Below are positions 33,730 through 41,945 of a stretch of DNA of 64,000 nucleotides, piece after piece. Numbering within the stretch: position 1 is the stretch's first letter; every line of letters begins with the position of its first letter. Made by a program: the position numbers and the translations under genes. Under the pieces are notes generated by a model. It saw only the letters and a program-made list of their open reading frames with translations. It had not been told where the DNA came from and ran no database searches. The stretch comes from an uncultured Oscillospiraceae bacterium (GTDB lineage Bacteria > Bacillota > Clostridia > Oscillospirales > Acutalibacteraceae), in assembly GCA_900541975.1 (NCBI GenBank), contig UQLR01000009.1, positions 1 to 64,000 of the forward strand. Reading direction: 5' to 3'.

Positions 33730-34226
33730 TGGATAAGATAAGAGTAATTATTACAAACAAGCAGAAAGAAGTAAAAATTCCTACAGGACTGCGCATGCTG
33801 GTGCGCCGTTGCTGCAATGCGGTTTTACGTTTGGAAGAATTTAAGGGTCCGGCAGAAATTAGTGTGACCTTTGTAGATAATGCGCAGATTAAGGAGTATA
33901 ATAAGCAGTACCGCGACAAGGATATGGTTACGGACGTTCTTTCCTTTGGAATGGGGGAAAACGGCGTTTACGACACAGACCCTGAAACGGGTGCGCAGAT
34001 TTTGGGAGACGTAGTGATTTCCATGGAAAAAGCGCAGGAGCAGGCAAGACGCTTTGACCACAGCCTGCAGCGGGAGGTTGGGTACCTTACGGCGCATTCT
34101 GTGCTGCACCTTCTTGGTTATGACCATGAAGACAACCTGGAACGGGTACGTATGCGCGAAAAGGAAGAGTTTATTATGGATCAGTTGGGGCTCCCGGCGT
34201 CCTCCAGCTATGTAATCAATGAATAA
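33729..34226 (+). CDS. ybeY: Endoribonuclease YbeY (rRNA maturation)
   Basis: 165 aa metal-dependent RNase involved in 16S rRNA 3' processing and ribosome quality control. The zinc motif H-x3-H-x5-H is in AHSVLHLLGYDHEDN, and the family motif YRDKDMVTDVLSF is present. Stop/start overlaps (TAATG) with phoH before and dgkA after show a tightly coupled operon. Confidence 0.96.
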   Translation: MDKIRVIITNKQKEVKIPTGLRMLVRRCCNAVLRLEEFKGPAEISVTFVDNAQIKEYNKQYRDKDMVTDVLSFGMGENGVYDTDPETGAQILGDVVISMEKAQEQARRFDHSLQREVGYLTAHSVLHLLGYDHEDNLERVRMREKEEFIMDQLGLPASSSYVINE

Positions 34227-34723
34227 TGCGTTTTTTTCGTGCTTTTAAATATGCTGTAAACGGTATTGCGCACTGCATAAAAACAGAGCGGAATATACGG
34301 ATACATATTGTGGTAACGGCCTATGTGCTGGTATTTGCAGCGTTTTTTGAATTGCCTGCGTTGCATTGGGCTTTACTTCTTCTGACGATTGCGGCGGTGT
34401 TGGCGGCGGAGCTTTTGAACACGGCGGTTGAACGCGTTTGCGATTACTGCGCAAAACAGCGCCATCCTTTGATTAAGGCGGCGAAAGATATGGCCGCCGG
34501 CGCGGTTCTTGTTTTGTCGGTTATTGCTGTGGCCGTGGGCGTATGCCTGTTCTGGCAGCCGCAAAAGCTTTGGGAGATGGTTACTTTTTTATGTTCCGAT
34601 CCCGCGCTGTTTACCATATTTATTTTAACGGTTGTCCTAAGCCTTCTGTTTGTGATAATTGGTCCGTCTGGTATGGCGGAAAATGCAAAATGGTTATGCA
34701 GCAGAAAAAAGGATAAGGATTAG
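34226..34723 (+). CDS. dgkA: Diacylglycerol/undecaprenol kinase
   Basis: 165 aa membrane kinase (prokaryotic DAGK). The signature is ERNIRIHIVVTAYV and, in the active site, AAELLNTAVERVCDYCA with the catalytic Glu; KAAKDMAAGAVLVLSVIAVA follows. Gram-positive DgkA recycles undecaprenol to undecaprenyl phosphate. There are four membrane segments instead of three: an extra C-terminal one (LFTIFILTVVLSLLFVIIG) makes it ~40 aa longer than usual. Confidence 0.93.
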   Translation: MRFFRAFKYAVNGIAHCIKTERNIRIHIVVTAYVLVFAAFFELPALHWALLLLTIAAVLAAELLNTAVERVCDYCAKQRHPLIKAAKDMAAGAVLVLSVIAVAVGVCLFWQPQKLWEMVTFLCSDPALFTIFILTVVLSLLFVIIGPSGMAENAKWLCSRKKDKD

Positions 34724-34743
34724 ATTTTGATGATACGAACAGC

Positions 34744-34772
34744 AGCGGAGAGTTGTCGGCTCTCCGCTTTTT
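34744..34772 (+). terminator. Terminator or attenuator between dgkA and era
   Basis: 9-bp stem AGCGGAGAG / CTCTCCGCT, then TTTTT; about 28 nt before the era start. Confidence 0.7.
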
Positions 34773-34800
34773 ACATAAAGCGTAAACATGGAGGGATATT

Positions 34801-35736
34801 TTGACTAGTACAGGTTATCATGCGGAAAACGGGCAGGAAAAAACAGCCTTTATTGCAATTGTGGGCAGGCCCAATGTGGGAAAGTCTTCTATACTGAATC
34901 AATTGCTGGGGCAAAAGGTGGCAATTGTTTCCAGCAAGCCGCAAACAACGCGCACCAGGATTATGGGAGTTTTGACAAAGGCGGATATTCAGCTTGTTTT
35001 TATTGACACGCCCGGTATGCATAAGCCCAAAACGCAGCTTGGCGATTATATGGTGCGTGCCGTCAGAGAATCTGTGTCCGGTGTGGACGCCTGCCTGCTT
35101 GTTGCGCAGGCGGGGAAAGCCCCGGCGGATATGGAACTTTTGCTGGTTGAAAAATTTAAGGCGCTTGGTATACCGGCGGTGCTGGCCTTAAATAAAATTG
35201 ATCTTGTTAAAAACAAAGAGGATCTGATGCAGAATATTGCAGATTACAGTAAGCTGTTTGATTTTTCTGCGGTTGTACCGGTTTCCGCACTGCATGCAAA
35301 CGGTATGCAGGCGCTGGAGAACGAGCTGAAAAAACAGGCACGGCAGGGCCGGCACCTGTTTGAAGGGGATACTTTAACCGACCAGCCTGAGCGGGTGCTT
35401 GCGGCAGAAATGATCCGTGAAAAGATTTTGCGGCAGTTGAATCACGAAATTCCGCACGGGACGGCGGTTATTGTGGAAAAAATGCAGGCAAGGGAAGAAA
35501 GCGGCATAATGGATATGGACGCGGTTATTTACTGCGAGAGGGAAAGCCATAAAGGAATTATTATTGGAAAAAACGGGGCAATGCTCAAAAGAATCGGTTC
35601 CTATGCGCGACAGGATATGGAGGCGTTTTTTGCCTGTAAAATAAACCTTTCGCTTTGGGTAAAGGTTAAAGAGGACTGGCGCAACAGGCGGGGGATTTTG
35701 CGGTCGCTAGGTTATGACAGCGATTATTTTCGTTAA
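34801..35736 (+). CDS. era: GTPase Era
   Basis: 311 aa GTPase that binds the 3' end of 16S rRNA and assists 30S assembly. G1 is GRPNVGKSSILNQL (about 22-35), G3 is DTPGMHKPKT and G4 is LNKIDLV. The C-terminal KH domain holds IIGKNGAMLKRIGSYARQDM. The start is a TTG at 34801 with GGAGGG six nt upstream; no in-frame ATG fits. Confidence 0.96.
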   Translation: MTSTGYHAENGQEKTAFIAIVGRPNVGKSSILNQLLGQKVAIVSSKPQTTRTRIMGVLTKADIQLVFIDTPGMHKPKTQLGDYMVRAVRESVSGVDACLLVAQAGKAPADMELLLVEKFKALGIPAVLALNKIDLVKNKEDLMQNIADYSKLFDFSAVVPVSALHANGMQALENELKKQARQGRHLFEGDTLTDQPERVLAAEMIREKILRQLNHEIPHGTAVIVEKMQAREESGIMDMDAVIYCERESHKGIIIGKNGAMLKRIGSYARQDMEAFFACKINLSLWVKVKEDWRNRRGILRSLGYDSDYFR

Positions 35737-35867
35737 TATAAAAACGGGAAAATTTAACTTTCATTTCTTCTACAATTTACACGCTATATCATCAAGCCGG
35801 GTGCGTATACTGTTAATAGGGATGCAAAAAACCATTCCCGCTATTTAACGTTAAGGGTGTGTAAGGT

Positions 35868-36044
35868 ATGGATGAAACGGATGCATGGACGGCCTTTTTG
35901 AAATCGGGCAGCGTTCTGGACTATTTAACGTATACAAGCATAAAAAACGGTAAGGATTTTGCAGACAACACGCAGGAGGCGGAGCATGAAAATCAGCACG
36001 GACGGCCTGATTATAAAGGAACAGAATATAGGGGAGCAAAATAG
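35868..36044 (+). CDS. yqzL: YqzL-like small protein
   Basis: 58 aa, start MDETDAWTAFLKSGSVLDYL. In Bacillus the ~47-aa YqzL lies between era and recO and has a similar 'W..F...G....YL' N-terminus, and the position here is identical. The function is unknown. AAGGGTG is 8 nt upstream of the ATG. The last 59 nt overlap the start of recO in another frame, so the two are likely translationally coupled. The C-terminal half (after about residue 35) is probably unconstrained. Confidence 0.7.
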   Translation: MDETDAWTAFLKSGSVLDYLTYTSIKNGKDFADNTQEAEHENQHGRPDYKGTEYRGAK

Positions 36045-36732
36045 ACTTGTGACAGCGCTTACAAAGAGTCATGGCATTATACGGGCGTTTGTCAGGAATG
36101 CCCGCAGCATAAAAAGCCCCAAAGGTTCTGCAACACGGCTGTTGTGCTATTCCCGGCTTACTATTTTTATTGGCCGGGATACATATACAATTGACGAGGC
36201 GCAATCGCAGGAAATGTTTGTAAGCCTGCGCACGGATATTGTAAAAATGTCTTTGGCGCAGTATTTTTGCGAACTTGCGTTGGCTTTTGCACCGGAAAAT
36301 CTTCCGGCAGAGGAGTATTTGCGCCTGTTTTTAAACGGGTTGTACGTATTGTCCAGAGAAAAACGCCCCAGAGGGCTGGTAAAGGCGGCCGTGGAGCTGC
36401 GGCTTTTGTCCATTGCAGGTTACATGCCAGACCTTATGTGCTGCAACGGCTGCCAATGTTATGCGCATGAGAACATGTTTTTTTTACCGCAAAGCGGTAT
36501 ATTGCTGTGTGGAGATTGTATACAGGGAAGAGAAAAATACGGTATATTGCTTGGCATGGGTGTGACAACGGCAATGCGGCATTGTATTTACGCGCCGTTT
36601 GAAAAGCTTTTTGGCTTTACCCTGCCGGAGCCATCCGTTGCGCTTTTGGAGCAGGCAAGCGAGGCGTATGTGCTGCATGTGAGCGAGCGTGTCTTTAAAA
36701 CGCTTGATTTTTATAAAACGATTCAAAATTGA
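35986..36732 (+). CDS. recO: DNA repair protein RecO
   Basis: 248 aa. Loads RecA onto SSB-coated DNA in the RecFOR pathway. N-terminal OB domain: TDGLIIKEQNIGEQNRLVTA, LTKSHGIIRAFVRNARSIKS. The zinc finger has CCNGC(QC) and LCGDC (C-x2-C...C-x2-C, about 153-180). The ATG at 35986 has AGGAGGCGG upstream; a longer frame from 35959 lacks a site. Confidence 0.95.
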   Translation: MKISTDGLIIKEQNIGEQNRLVTALTKSHGIIRAFVRNARSIKSPKGSATRLLCYSRLTIFIGRDTYTIDEAQSQEMFVSLRTDIVKMSLAQYFCELALAFAPENLPAEEYLRLFLNGLYVLSREKRPRGLVKAAVELRLLSIAGYMPDLMCCNGCQCYAHENMFFLPQSGILLCGDCIQGREKYGILLGMGVTTAMRHCIYAPFEKLFGFTLPEPSVALLEQASEAYVLHVSERVFKTLDFYKTIQN

Positions 36733-36753
36733 CGACAAGTTGGAGATACATAT

Positions 36754-39111
36754 ATGAACAAACATGAAAAGGCTTTGGAGCTTGATAAAATACTGGACAG
36801 GTTATCACAGGAAACAACCTGCCCTGACGCACGCGATCTGGCGTTGCGTTTGGAGCCTGTGCATAACGCCGCGCAGGCGCGGCGTTTGCTGGAGGAAACG
36901 GCGGATGCGCATATGCTTGCAGGACGTTTTGGGGCGCCGTCATTTTACGGTATGGAAAATGTCACAAATGCGTTGAAAAGAGGGCAGGCGGGCGGTATTT
37001 TGACAATGAAGGAACTGCTTTTGATAGCACAGTGTCTTCGTGTAATTCGTTCAGTTGCCCAGTGGAGACAAAAGTCGCAGGCAATAAAAACGGCGCTGGA
37101 TCTTCGTTTTGAAGGACTTATCCCCAATAAATATATGGAGGATAAAATTACCGGTGCGATTTTATCGGAAGATGAAATGGCGGACCAGGCTTCGCACACG
37201 CTTGCGGAAATCCGAAAAAAAATAGCTGCAACGTCTGCAAAAGCAAGGGAAGCGCTTGAAAAAATGGTGCGCTCCGCTGCCTATCAGAAGTATTTGCAGG
37301 AAGCAATTATTACGATGCGCGACGGCAGATTTGTTGTGCCTGTCAAGGCGGAATGCAAGGGGAATATCAGCGGCCTGGTACACGATACTTCCGCCAGCGG
37401 CGCAACGCTTTTTATTGAGCCTATGAGCGTGGTAGAAGCCAATAATGAGATAAAAGTACTCAAGGCAAAGGAAGAGCAGGAAATAGAACGGATTTTATTT
37501 GCGCTTTCTGCAGAAGCAGGTTCGTTTGCAGATGCGATTATTGGCAGCTACGAAAACCTGGTGGAGCTAAATGTTATCTTTGCAAAAGCGCAGCTCGGCT
37601 ATAAAATGAAAGCCAGTGTGCCTGTGCTTAACGAGGAGGGAATCATCCGTCTGCACAGCGCGCGCCATCCACTGATTGCTTCGGACCGGGTTGTGCCTAC
37701 GGATATAGAGCTGGGCGACCGCTTTGATACGCTTGTGATTACAGGGCCAAACACAGGCGGAAAAACGGTGTCGCTGAAAACGCTGGGGCTTTTAACCCTG
37801 ATGGCCATGTGCGGGCTTATGATCCCGGTGCGCGACAACAGCCAGATTTCTGTATTTCAAAATGTTTTAGTCGACATTGGCGACGAGCAGAGCATTGAGC
37901 AATCGCTTTCTACTTTTTCCGCACATATGACCAATATTACACAAATTTTAAAGCAGGCCGATGCAAACAGTTTGGTGTTAATTGATGAGCTTGGCGCGGG
38001 GACAGACCCTGTAGAGGGCGCGGCGCTGGCTATTGCCATATTGGAGCGTTTGCACGCGATAGGTGCGAAAACAGCCTCTACCACCCATTATGCAGAGCTT
38101 AAAGCATATGCACTGCAGACTAAACGTGTAGAGAACGGCTGCTGCGAATTTGACGTTGCGACTTTGCGACCAACCTATAAGCTTTTAATTGGCGTGGCGG
38201 GCAAGTCGAATGCCTTTGCCATATCAGAACGCCTGGGACTGGAACAGGCGGTGGTGGAAAGGGCGCGCACGCTTGTTTCAAGGGAAAACAGAGCGTTTGA
38301 GGACGTTATGCAGACCTTGGAAAGCAAAAGACAGGAACTGGAAAAGCACTTAAAACAGGCGCAGCAGGCCGTCTTACAGGCGCAGGCAGACAGACAGGCT
38401 GCAAAAAAAGAGCTGGACGGCGTAAAACAGCAGACCGAGAAGGAAATAAAAAGGGCAAAGGAAGAGGCGCAGCGCATCAGCACACAGACAAAAGCGCAAG
38501 CCTATGCGATTTTGGACCACCTGGAAGAAGTACAGAAAAAGAAGGAGAGTCTTTCAGCAGAAGACAGAACGCGTTTAAAGGCCAAAATAAAGTCTATGGA
38601 GGACAGTGCAGACCCCATAAAAGAAAAGGAAAACGATGGATATAAGCTGCCAAGAAAACTTAAACCAGGGGACAGCGTATTGATTTTTGATATTGACAAG
38701 GAGGGCGTGGTATTAAAGGAAGAGGATGCTGCCGGGCAGGTGCTTGTACAGGCGGGAATTATTAAAACAAAGGTTCCGGTCGCTAACCTGCGGCTGCTGG
38801 ATCAAAAACCAAAGCAACAGGTTGTGCGCTCTGTATCAAGAAACGTCAGGGGAAGGTCGGATATACGGCCTGTAACGGAAGTAGACCTGCGGGGAATGAC
38901 CGCAATAGAAGCTGTTATGGAGCTGGACAGCGCAATTGACGCTGCCGTGCTTTCCGGTTTAGGGCGGCTTACGGTGATTCATGGCAAGGGAACAGGCGTT
39001 TTACGCCGTGAGGTGCACACGTTTTTAAAGGGACATAAGGCCGTTTGTTCGTTTCGTCTGGGCGTCTATGGAGAGGGTGAAACGGGTGTGACTATTGTGG
39101 AACTGAAATAA
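36754..39111 (+). CDS. mutS2: Endonuclease/ATPase MutS2 (RqcU)
   Basis: 785 aa. MutS core: Walker A GPNTGGKTVSLKTLGLL (about 332-348), IGDEQSIEQSLSTFSAHMTN, Walker B LVLIDELGAGTDPVEGAALA and the switch STTHYAELK. A long coiled coil (about 515-640), a KOW-type region and a C-terminal Smr nuclease domain (VDLRGMTAIEAV, IHGKGTGVLRREVH) follow. It lacks MutS mismatch domains. In Bacillus, MutS2 splits collided ribosomes and feeds RqcH, also encoded in this window. Confidence 0.96.
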   Translation: MNKHEKALELDKILDRLSQETTCPDARDLALRLEPVHNAAQARRLLEETADAHMLAGRFGAPSFYGMENVTNALKRGQAGGILTMKELLLIAQCLRVIRSVAQWRQKSQAIKTALDLRFEGLIPNKYMEDKITGAILSEDEMADQASHTLAEIRKKIAATSAKAREALEKMVRSAAYQKYLQEAIITMRDGRFVVPVKAECKGNISGLVHDTSASGATLFIEPMSVVEANNEIKVLKAKEEQEIERILFALSAEAGSFADAIIGSYENLVELNVIFAKAQLGYKMKASVPVLNEEGIIRLHSARHPLIASDRVVPTDIELGDRFDTLVITGPNTGGKTVSLKTLGLLTLMAMCGLMIPVRDNSQISVFQNVLVDIGDEQSIEQSLSTFSAHMTNITQILKQADANSLVLIDELGAGTDPVEGAALAIAILERLHAIGAKTASTTHYAELKAYALQTKRVENGCCEFDVATLRPTYKLLIGVAGKSNAFAISERLGLEQAVVERARTLVSRENRAFEDVMQTLESKRQELEKHLKQAQQAVLQAQADRQAAKKELDGVKQQTEKEIKRAKEEAQRISTQTKAQAYAILDHLEEVQKKKESLSAEDRTRLKAKIKSMEDSADPIKEKENDGYKLPRKLKPGDSVLIFDIDKEGVVLKEEDAAGQVLVQAGIIKTKVPVANLRLLDQKPKQQVVRSVSRNVRGRSDIRPVTEVDLRGMTAIEAVMELDSAIDAAVLSGLGRLTVIHGKGTGVLRREVHTFLKGHKAVCSFRLGVYGEGETGVTIVELK

Positions 39112-39122
39112 GGAGGAAAACT

Positions 39123-39890
39123 ATGCCGGAAAGGGATCAACGCAAGCGGCAACCGGCGTTTGCAGATCAATATGGAGATTCTTATGGGGAATTGCAAAAT
39201 AGCGAGAAAAAACGCAGACATTTTGGAAGGAATATACTGATTACGCTAGGCGTTTTGATTGTTTTGCTGGCTGTTTCGTTCGTTGTAGTGGTTTGTTTGG
39301 CACTGCAGACGGAGGATCTGGAAAAATTTGATACGCCGCCGGATGACGGGCTGGTCTACACGTTGGCGCAGTCATTTATTTTTGGACAAAGGCAGGAAAT
39401 TACGGATGAGCAGATCAACGCGTTTTTCGCCTGTCTTTTTGATCAGAAGCAGGAATCTGTGCCAGAGGGTTTGCAAATTTCGGCAGATGCGCTTGCTGTC
39501 TATTTTCACGATACGCAGCCAAGTGAAATTTATGTAAAACTGTTGTGTGGAAAGCAGGTGGTTGTACTTTCCGCGCTTGCAGATATATGGCTGGACACGG
39601 AGCAAAAGCAATTGATTGTGGACATAAAAGAAACCAGGATTGGCGCACTTGCGGTCGCGCCGGACTGGGTAATCCCGTTTTTGTTTGCGCATGAGGCGGT
39701 TACACCTGTTTCTGACCAAATTTCCTGCAGCGGCAATTTGGTATACGTGCCGTCTTACTGGACGGTGCAGGCGCTTTCAAACGAGGTGACATTTGAAGTG
39801 AAAGAATTTATTCCACAGCAGGCGCACGTGCAAATTCTTACTTCCAGCGCCGCAGATGTAATTGGGGGATTTTTTGAAGGGCTTTTTTAA
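39123..39890 (+). CDS. Uncharacterised single-pass membrane protein
   Basis: 255 aa. A basic N-terminus (KKRRHFGRN) precedes one membrane segment (ILITLGVLIVLLAVSFVVVV, about 39-58); the remaining ~195 residues should lie outside the membrane. The topology, length and a segment such as LPVYEFHD-like beta-rich repeats are reminiscent of the YpmS/DUF2140 group, but I cannot confirm this. It starts 12 nt after mutS2 with AAGGAGG and is followed by a terminator. Confidence 0.8.
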   Translation: MPERDQRKRQPAFADQYGDSYGELQNSEKKRRHFGRNILITLGVLIVLLAVSFVVVVCLALQTEDLEKFDTPPDDGLVYTLAQSFIFGQRQEITDEQINAFFACLFDQKQESVPEGLQISADALAVYFHDTQPSEIYVKLLCGKQVVVLSALADIWLDTEQKQLIVDIKETRIGALAVAPDWVIPFLFAHEAVTPVSDQISCSGNLVYVPSYWTVQALSNEVTFEVKEFIPQQAHVQILTSSAADVIGGFFEGLF

Positions 39891-39987
39891 AAGCAGAAAG
39901 ACTTGCATAAAAACGGATAAACGGCGGTTGTGCAGAAAAGCTTAAAAACGTGAGCAGAAAAAGCGCTGTTAATATATCAGATGGAGA

Positions 39988-40014
39988 GCAGAGCGCTAAT
40001 GCGCTCTGCTTTTT
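39988..40014 (+). terminator. Terminator ending the recO-mutS2 unit
   Basis: 9-bp stem GCAGAGCGC / GCGCTCTGC, TAAT loop, TTTTT. Its T-run overlaps the -35 of the rimM promoter. Confidence 0.85.
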
Positions 40015-40041
40015 GCAAAAGCAAGCAGAATATGATACAAT
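40013..40041 (+). promoter_or_regulatory. Sigma-A promoter of rimM-trmD
   Basis: TTGCAA (40013-40018), 17-nt spacer, TACAAT (40036-40041), ~40 nt before rimM. Confidence 0.75.
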
Positions 40042-40079
40042 CAACGTCAGATATAATAAAAGAAGAAAAGGAGAGCGGC

Positions 40080-40592
40080 ATGCGCAAAAGGTATTTGGAA
40101 ATAGGTAAAATTGTTGGAACACACGGGCTAAGGGGCGAAATGCGGGTGGAACCCTGGTGCGATACGCCGGCTTTCTTTTGCAGGTTTCAAACACTGTATT
40201 TGCAAGAGGGGGAAAAAAAGCTGTCTGTTTGTTCCCGCGTACATAAGCGGCTGGCCATTATGAAGGCGGAAGGCATAGACACGATAGAACAAGCAGACCT
40301 TATGCGGGGAAAAGTTTTGTATATGGACAGAAACGATGTTGCATTGGAAGAAGATGTGTACTTTATACAGGACATTATTGGGCTTCGAGTGCTTGATATT
40401 GACAGCAACAAAGAATATGGGATTATAACGGATGTATTTAAAACCGGAGCAAATGATGTGTACCGGGTAATGGACAGTGAAAAAAAAGAGTTCCTTTTGC
40501 CGGTAATTGATGAAATTATCAAAAAAACAGATATTGAAGACGGTGTTGTGCTGATAAAACCAATGAAAGGACTTTTTGAAGATGCGGATTGA
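40080..40592 (+). CDS. rimM: Ribosome maturation factor RimM
   Basis: 170 aa, binds S19 and helps 30S head assembly. N-terminal domain: [23 protein letters not shown]-barrel: [40 protein letters not shown]. The ATG at 40080 has AAAGGAGAG upstream. Overlaps trmD by 11 nt. rpsP and rplS, the usual neighbours, are not here. Confidence 0.96.
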   Translation: MRKRYLEIGKIVGTHGLRGEMRVEPWCDTPAFFCRFQTLYLQEGEKKLSVCSRVHKRLAIMKAEGIDTIEQADLMRGKVLYMDRNDVALEEDVYFIQDIIGLRVLDIDSNKEYGIITDVFKTGANDVYRVMDSEKKEFLLPVIDEIIKKTDIEDGVVLIKPMKGLFEDAD

Positions 40593-41322
40593 CCTGATTA
40601 CGCTGTTCCCCGAAATGTGTGAGGCGGTTATGGCGGAAAGCATTATTGGACGGGCAAGACAGCGGGGCGCACTTGAAATTGTGTGCCACCAGCTGCGAGA
40701 TTTTGCCTTTAACAAACACAACCGCGTGGACGATGCACCATATGGCGGTGGGATGGGTATGCTGTTAATGGCGCAGCCTGTTGCGCTTTGCTTTGAGAAT
40801 ATTTGCGAAATTCTTGGAAAAAAGCCGCATTTTATCTATATGTCGCCGCAAGGAAAAGTTCTTACACAGCAAAGAATAAAGGAGCTGTCGCGGTATGATA
40901 CTATCTGTATACTTTGCGGCCATTATGAGGGGGTCGATCAGCGTGTGATCGATGCATATGTAGATGAACAGATATCCATAGGCGATTATGTTCTTACCGG
41001 CGGCGAACTTCCGGCGCTGATTCTTGCAGACGCTGTAAGCCGAATGGTCCCCGGCGTTTTATCAGACGATCTTTGCTTTGAAGAGGAAAGCCATTTTGGC
41101 GGGTTGTTGGAATATCCACAATATACGCGCCCGGCGGTTTGGCGTGAACGGGAAACGCCGCAGGTGCTGCTTTCCGGTCATCATGCAAATATTGAAAGAT
41201 GGAGGAGGCAGCAGTCTTTGCTGCGTACCAGGCAACTTCGCCCCGATCTGCTTGCACAGGCGCAGCTGTCGTTGGAGGATAGGCATTTTTTAGATGAAAC
41301 AGCGGGGGAAATTGACGAATAA
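40582..41322 (+). CDS. trmD: tRNA (guanine(37)-N1)-methyltransferase
   Basis: 246 aa SPOUT enzyme that makes m1G37 and prevents frameshifting. Motifs: [65 protein letters not shown] (knot) and the tRNA-contact region [23 protein letters not shown] at 40582 preferred (AAGGA 10 nt upstream) over a TTG at 40576. Confidence 0.97.
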   Translation: MRIDLITLFPEMCEAVMAESIIGRARQRGALEIVCHQLRDFAFNKHNRVDDAPYGGGMGMLLMAQPVALCFENICEILGKKPHFIYMSPQGKVLTQQRIKELSRYDTICILCGHYEGVDQRVIDAYVDEQISIGDYVLTGGELPALILADAVSRMVPGVLSDDLCFEEESHFGGLLEYPQYTRPAVWRERETPQVLLSGHHANIERWRRQQSLLRTRQLRPDLLAQAQLSLEDRHFLDETAGEIDE

Positions 41323-41450
41323 ATTTTTTATAGAAATAAATACTGTATGTCTGAAACAAAAATCGCAATACTTTTTGGCAAAGTTGTACAAGAAAGCGCG
41401 GAGGTGTTCGTCGGCAAATCGTTCATCAATCCGAAAATAGAAAAATAATG

Positions 41451-41478
41451 TTGACGGTGGTTTTCTTTGTGCTATAAT
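41451..41478 (+). promoter_or_regulatory. Sigma-A promoter of HPr gene
   Basis: TTGACG (41451-41456), 16-nt spacer, TATAAT (41473-41478), ~100-nt leader. Confidence 0.8.
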
Positions 41479-41586
41479 ACTAATTATTCATAAGAGGAAG
41501 TTTTTGTTTGGGAAACGCTTTTGGCATTACATGCAAATAGGTTTATAGTTTAAATGAAATTTATGTATGTAGGAGAGGGTTCAATT

Positions 41587-41850
41587 ATGTTTGTAAAAGA
41601 TGTAGAAGTTCAAAATCAGGTAGGTCTTCACGCGCGCCCGGCAACTTTCTTTATTCAGAAAGCCAACGAGTATAAATCTTCCATTTGGGTTGAAAAGGAA
41701 GAAAGAAGAGTAAACGCAAAGAGCCTTCTGGGCGTTCTTTCGCTTGGTATTGTTGGGGGGACTTCCATCCGGATTATTGCGGACGGCGCGGATGAACAGG
41801 GTGCTGTAAACGATCTGGTAAAGCTTGTTGAGTCAGGGTTTGCAGAATAA
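41587..41850 (+). CDS. ptsH: Phosphocarrier protein HPr
   Basis: 87 aa. His15 in QVGLHARPAT is the PTS phospho-acceptor and Ser46 in NAKSLLGVLSLGI is the regulatory site for HPr kinase, so both transport and carbon catabolite control functions are possible (unlike Crh, which lacks the His). No ptsI is adjacent, as in many Clostridia. ATG at 41587 has GGAGAGGG upstream; a strong terminator follows, so it is a one-gene unit. Confidence 0.94.
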   Translation: MFVKDVEVQNQVGLHARPATFFIQKANEYKSSIWVEKEERRVNAKSLLGVLSLGIVGGTSIRIIADGADEQGAVNDLVKLVESGFAE

Positions 41851-41874
41851 TTGGAAAACAGGCGAAAAGTTTGT

Positions 41875-41902
41875 GGGCGGAGCTGTACTCCGCCCGTTTT
41901 TT
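41875..41902 (+). terminator. Terminator of HPr gene
   Basis: 8-bp stem GGGCGGAG / CTCCGCCC, 5-nt loop, then GTTTTTT. Confidence 0.9.
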
Positions 41903-41945
41903 GTTATGATAAAAATGTTATGAAGAAAAGGGCTGGTGAAACGGC

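Noticed and set aside
41347..41448. 33-codon frame (MSETKIAILFGKVV...) between trmD and the HPr promoter
   Set aside because: No ribosome binding site or family match; reported only as a possibility.
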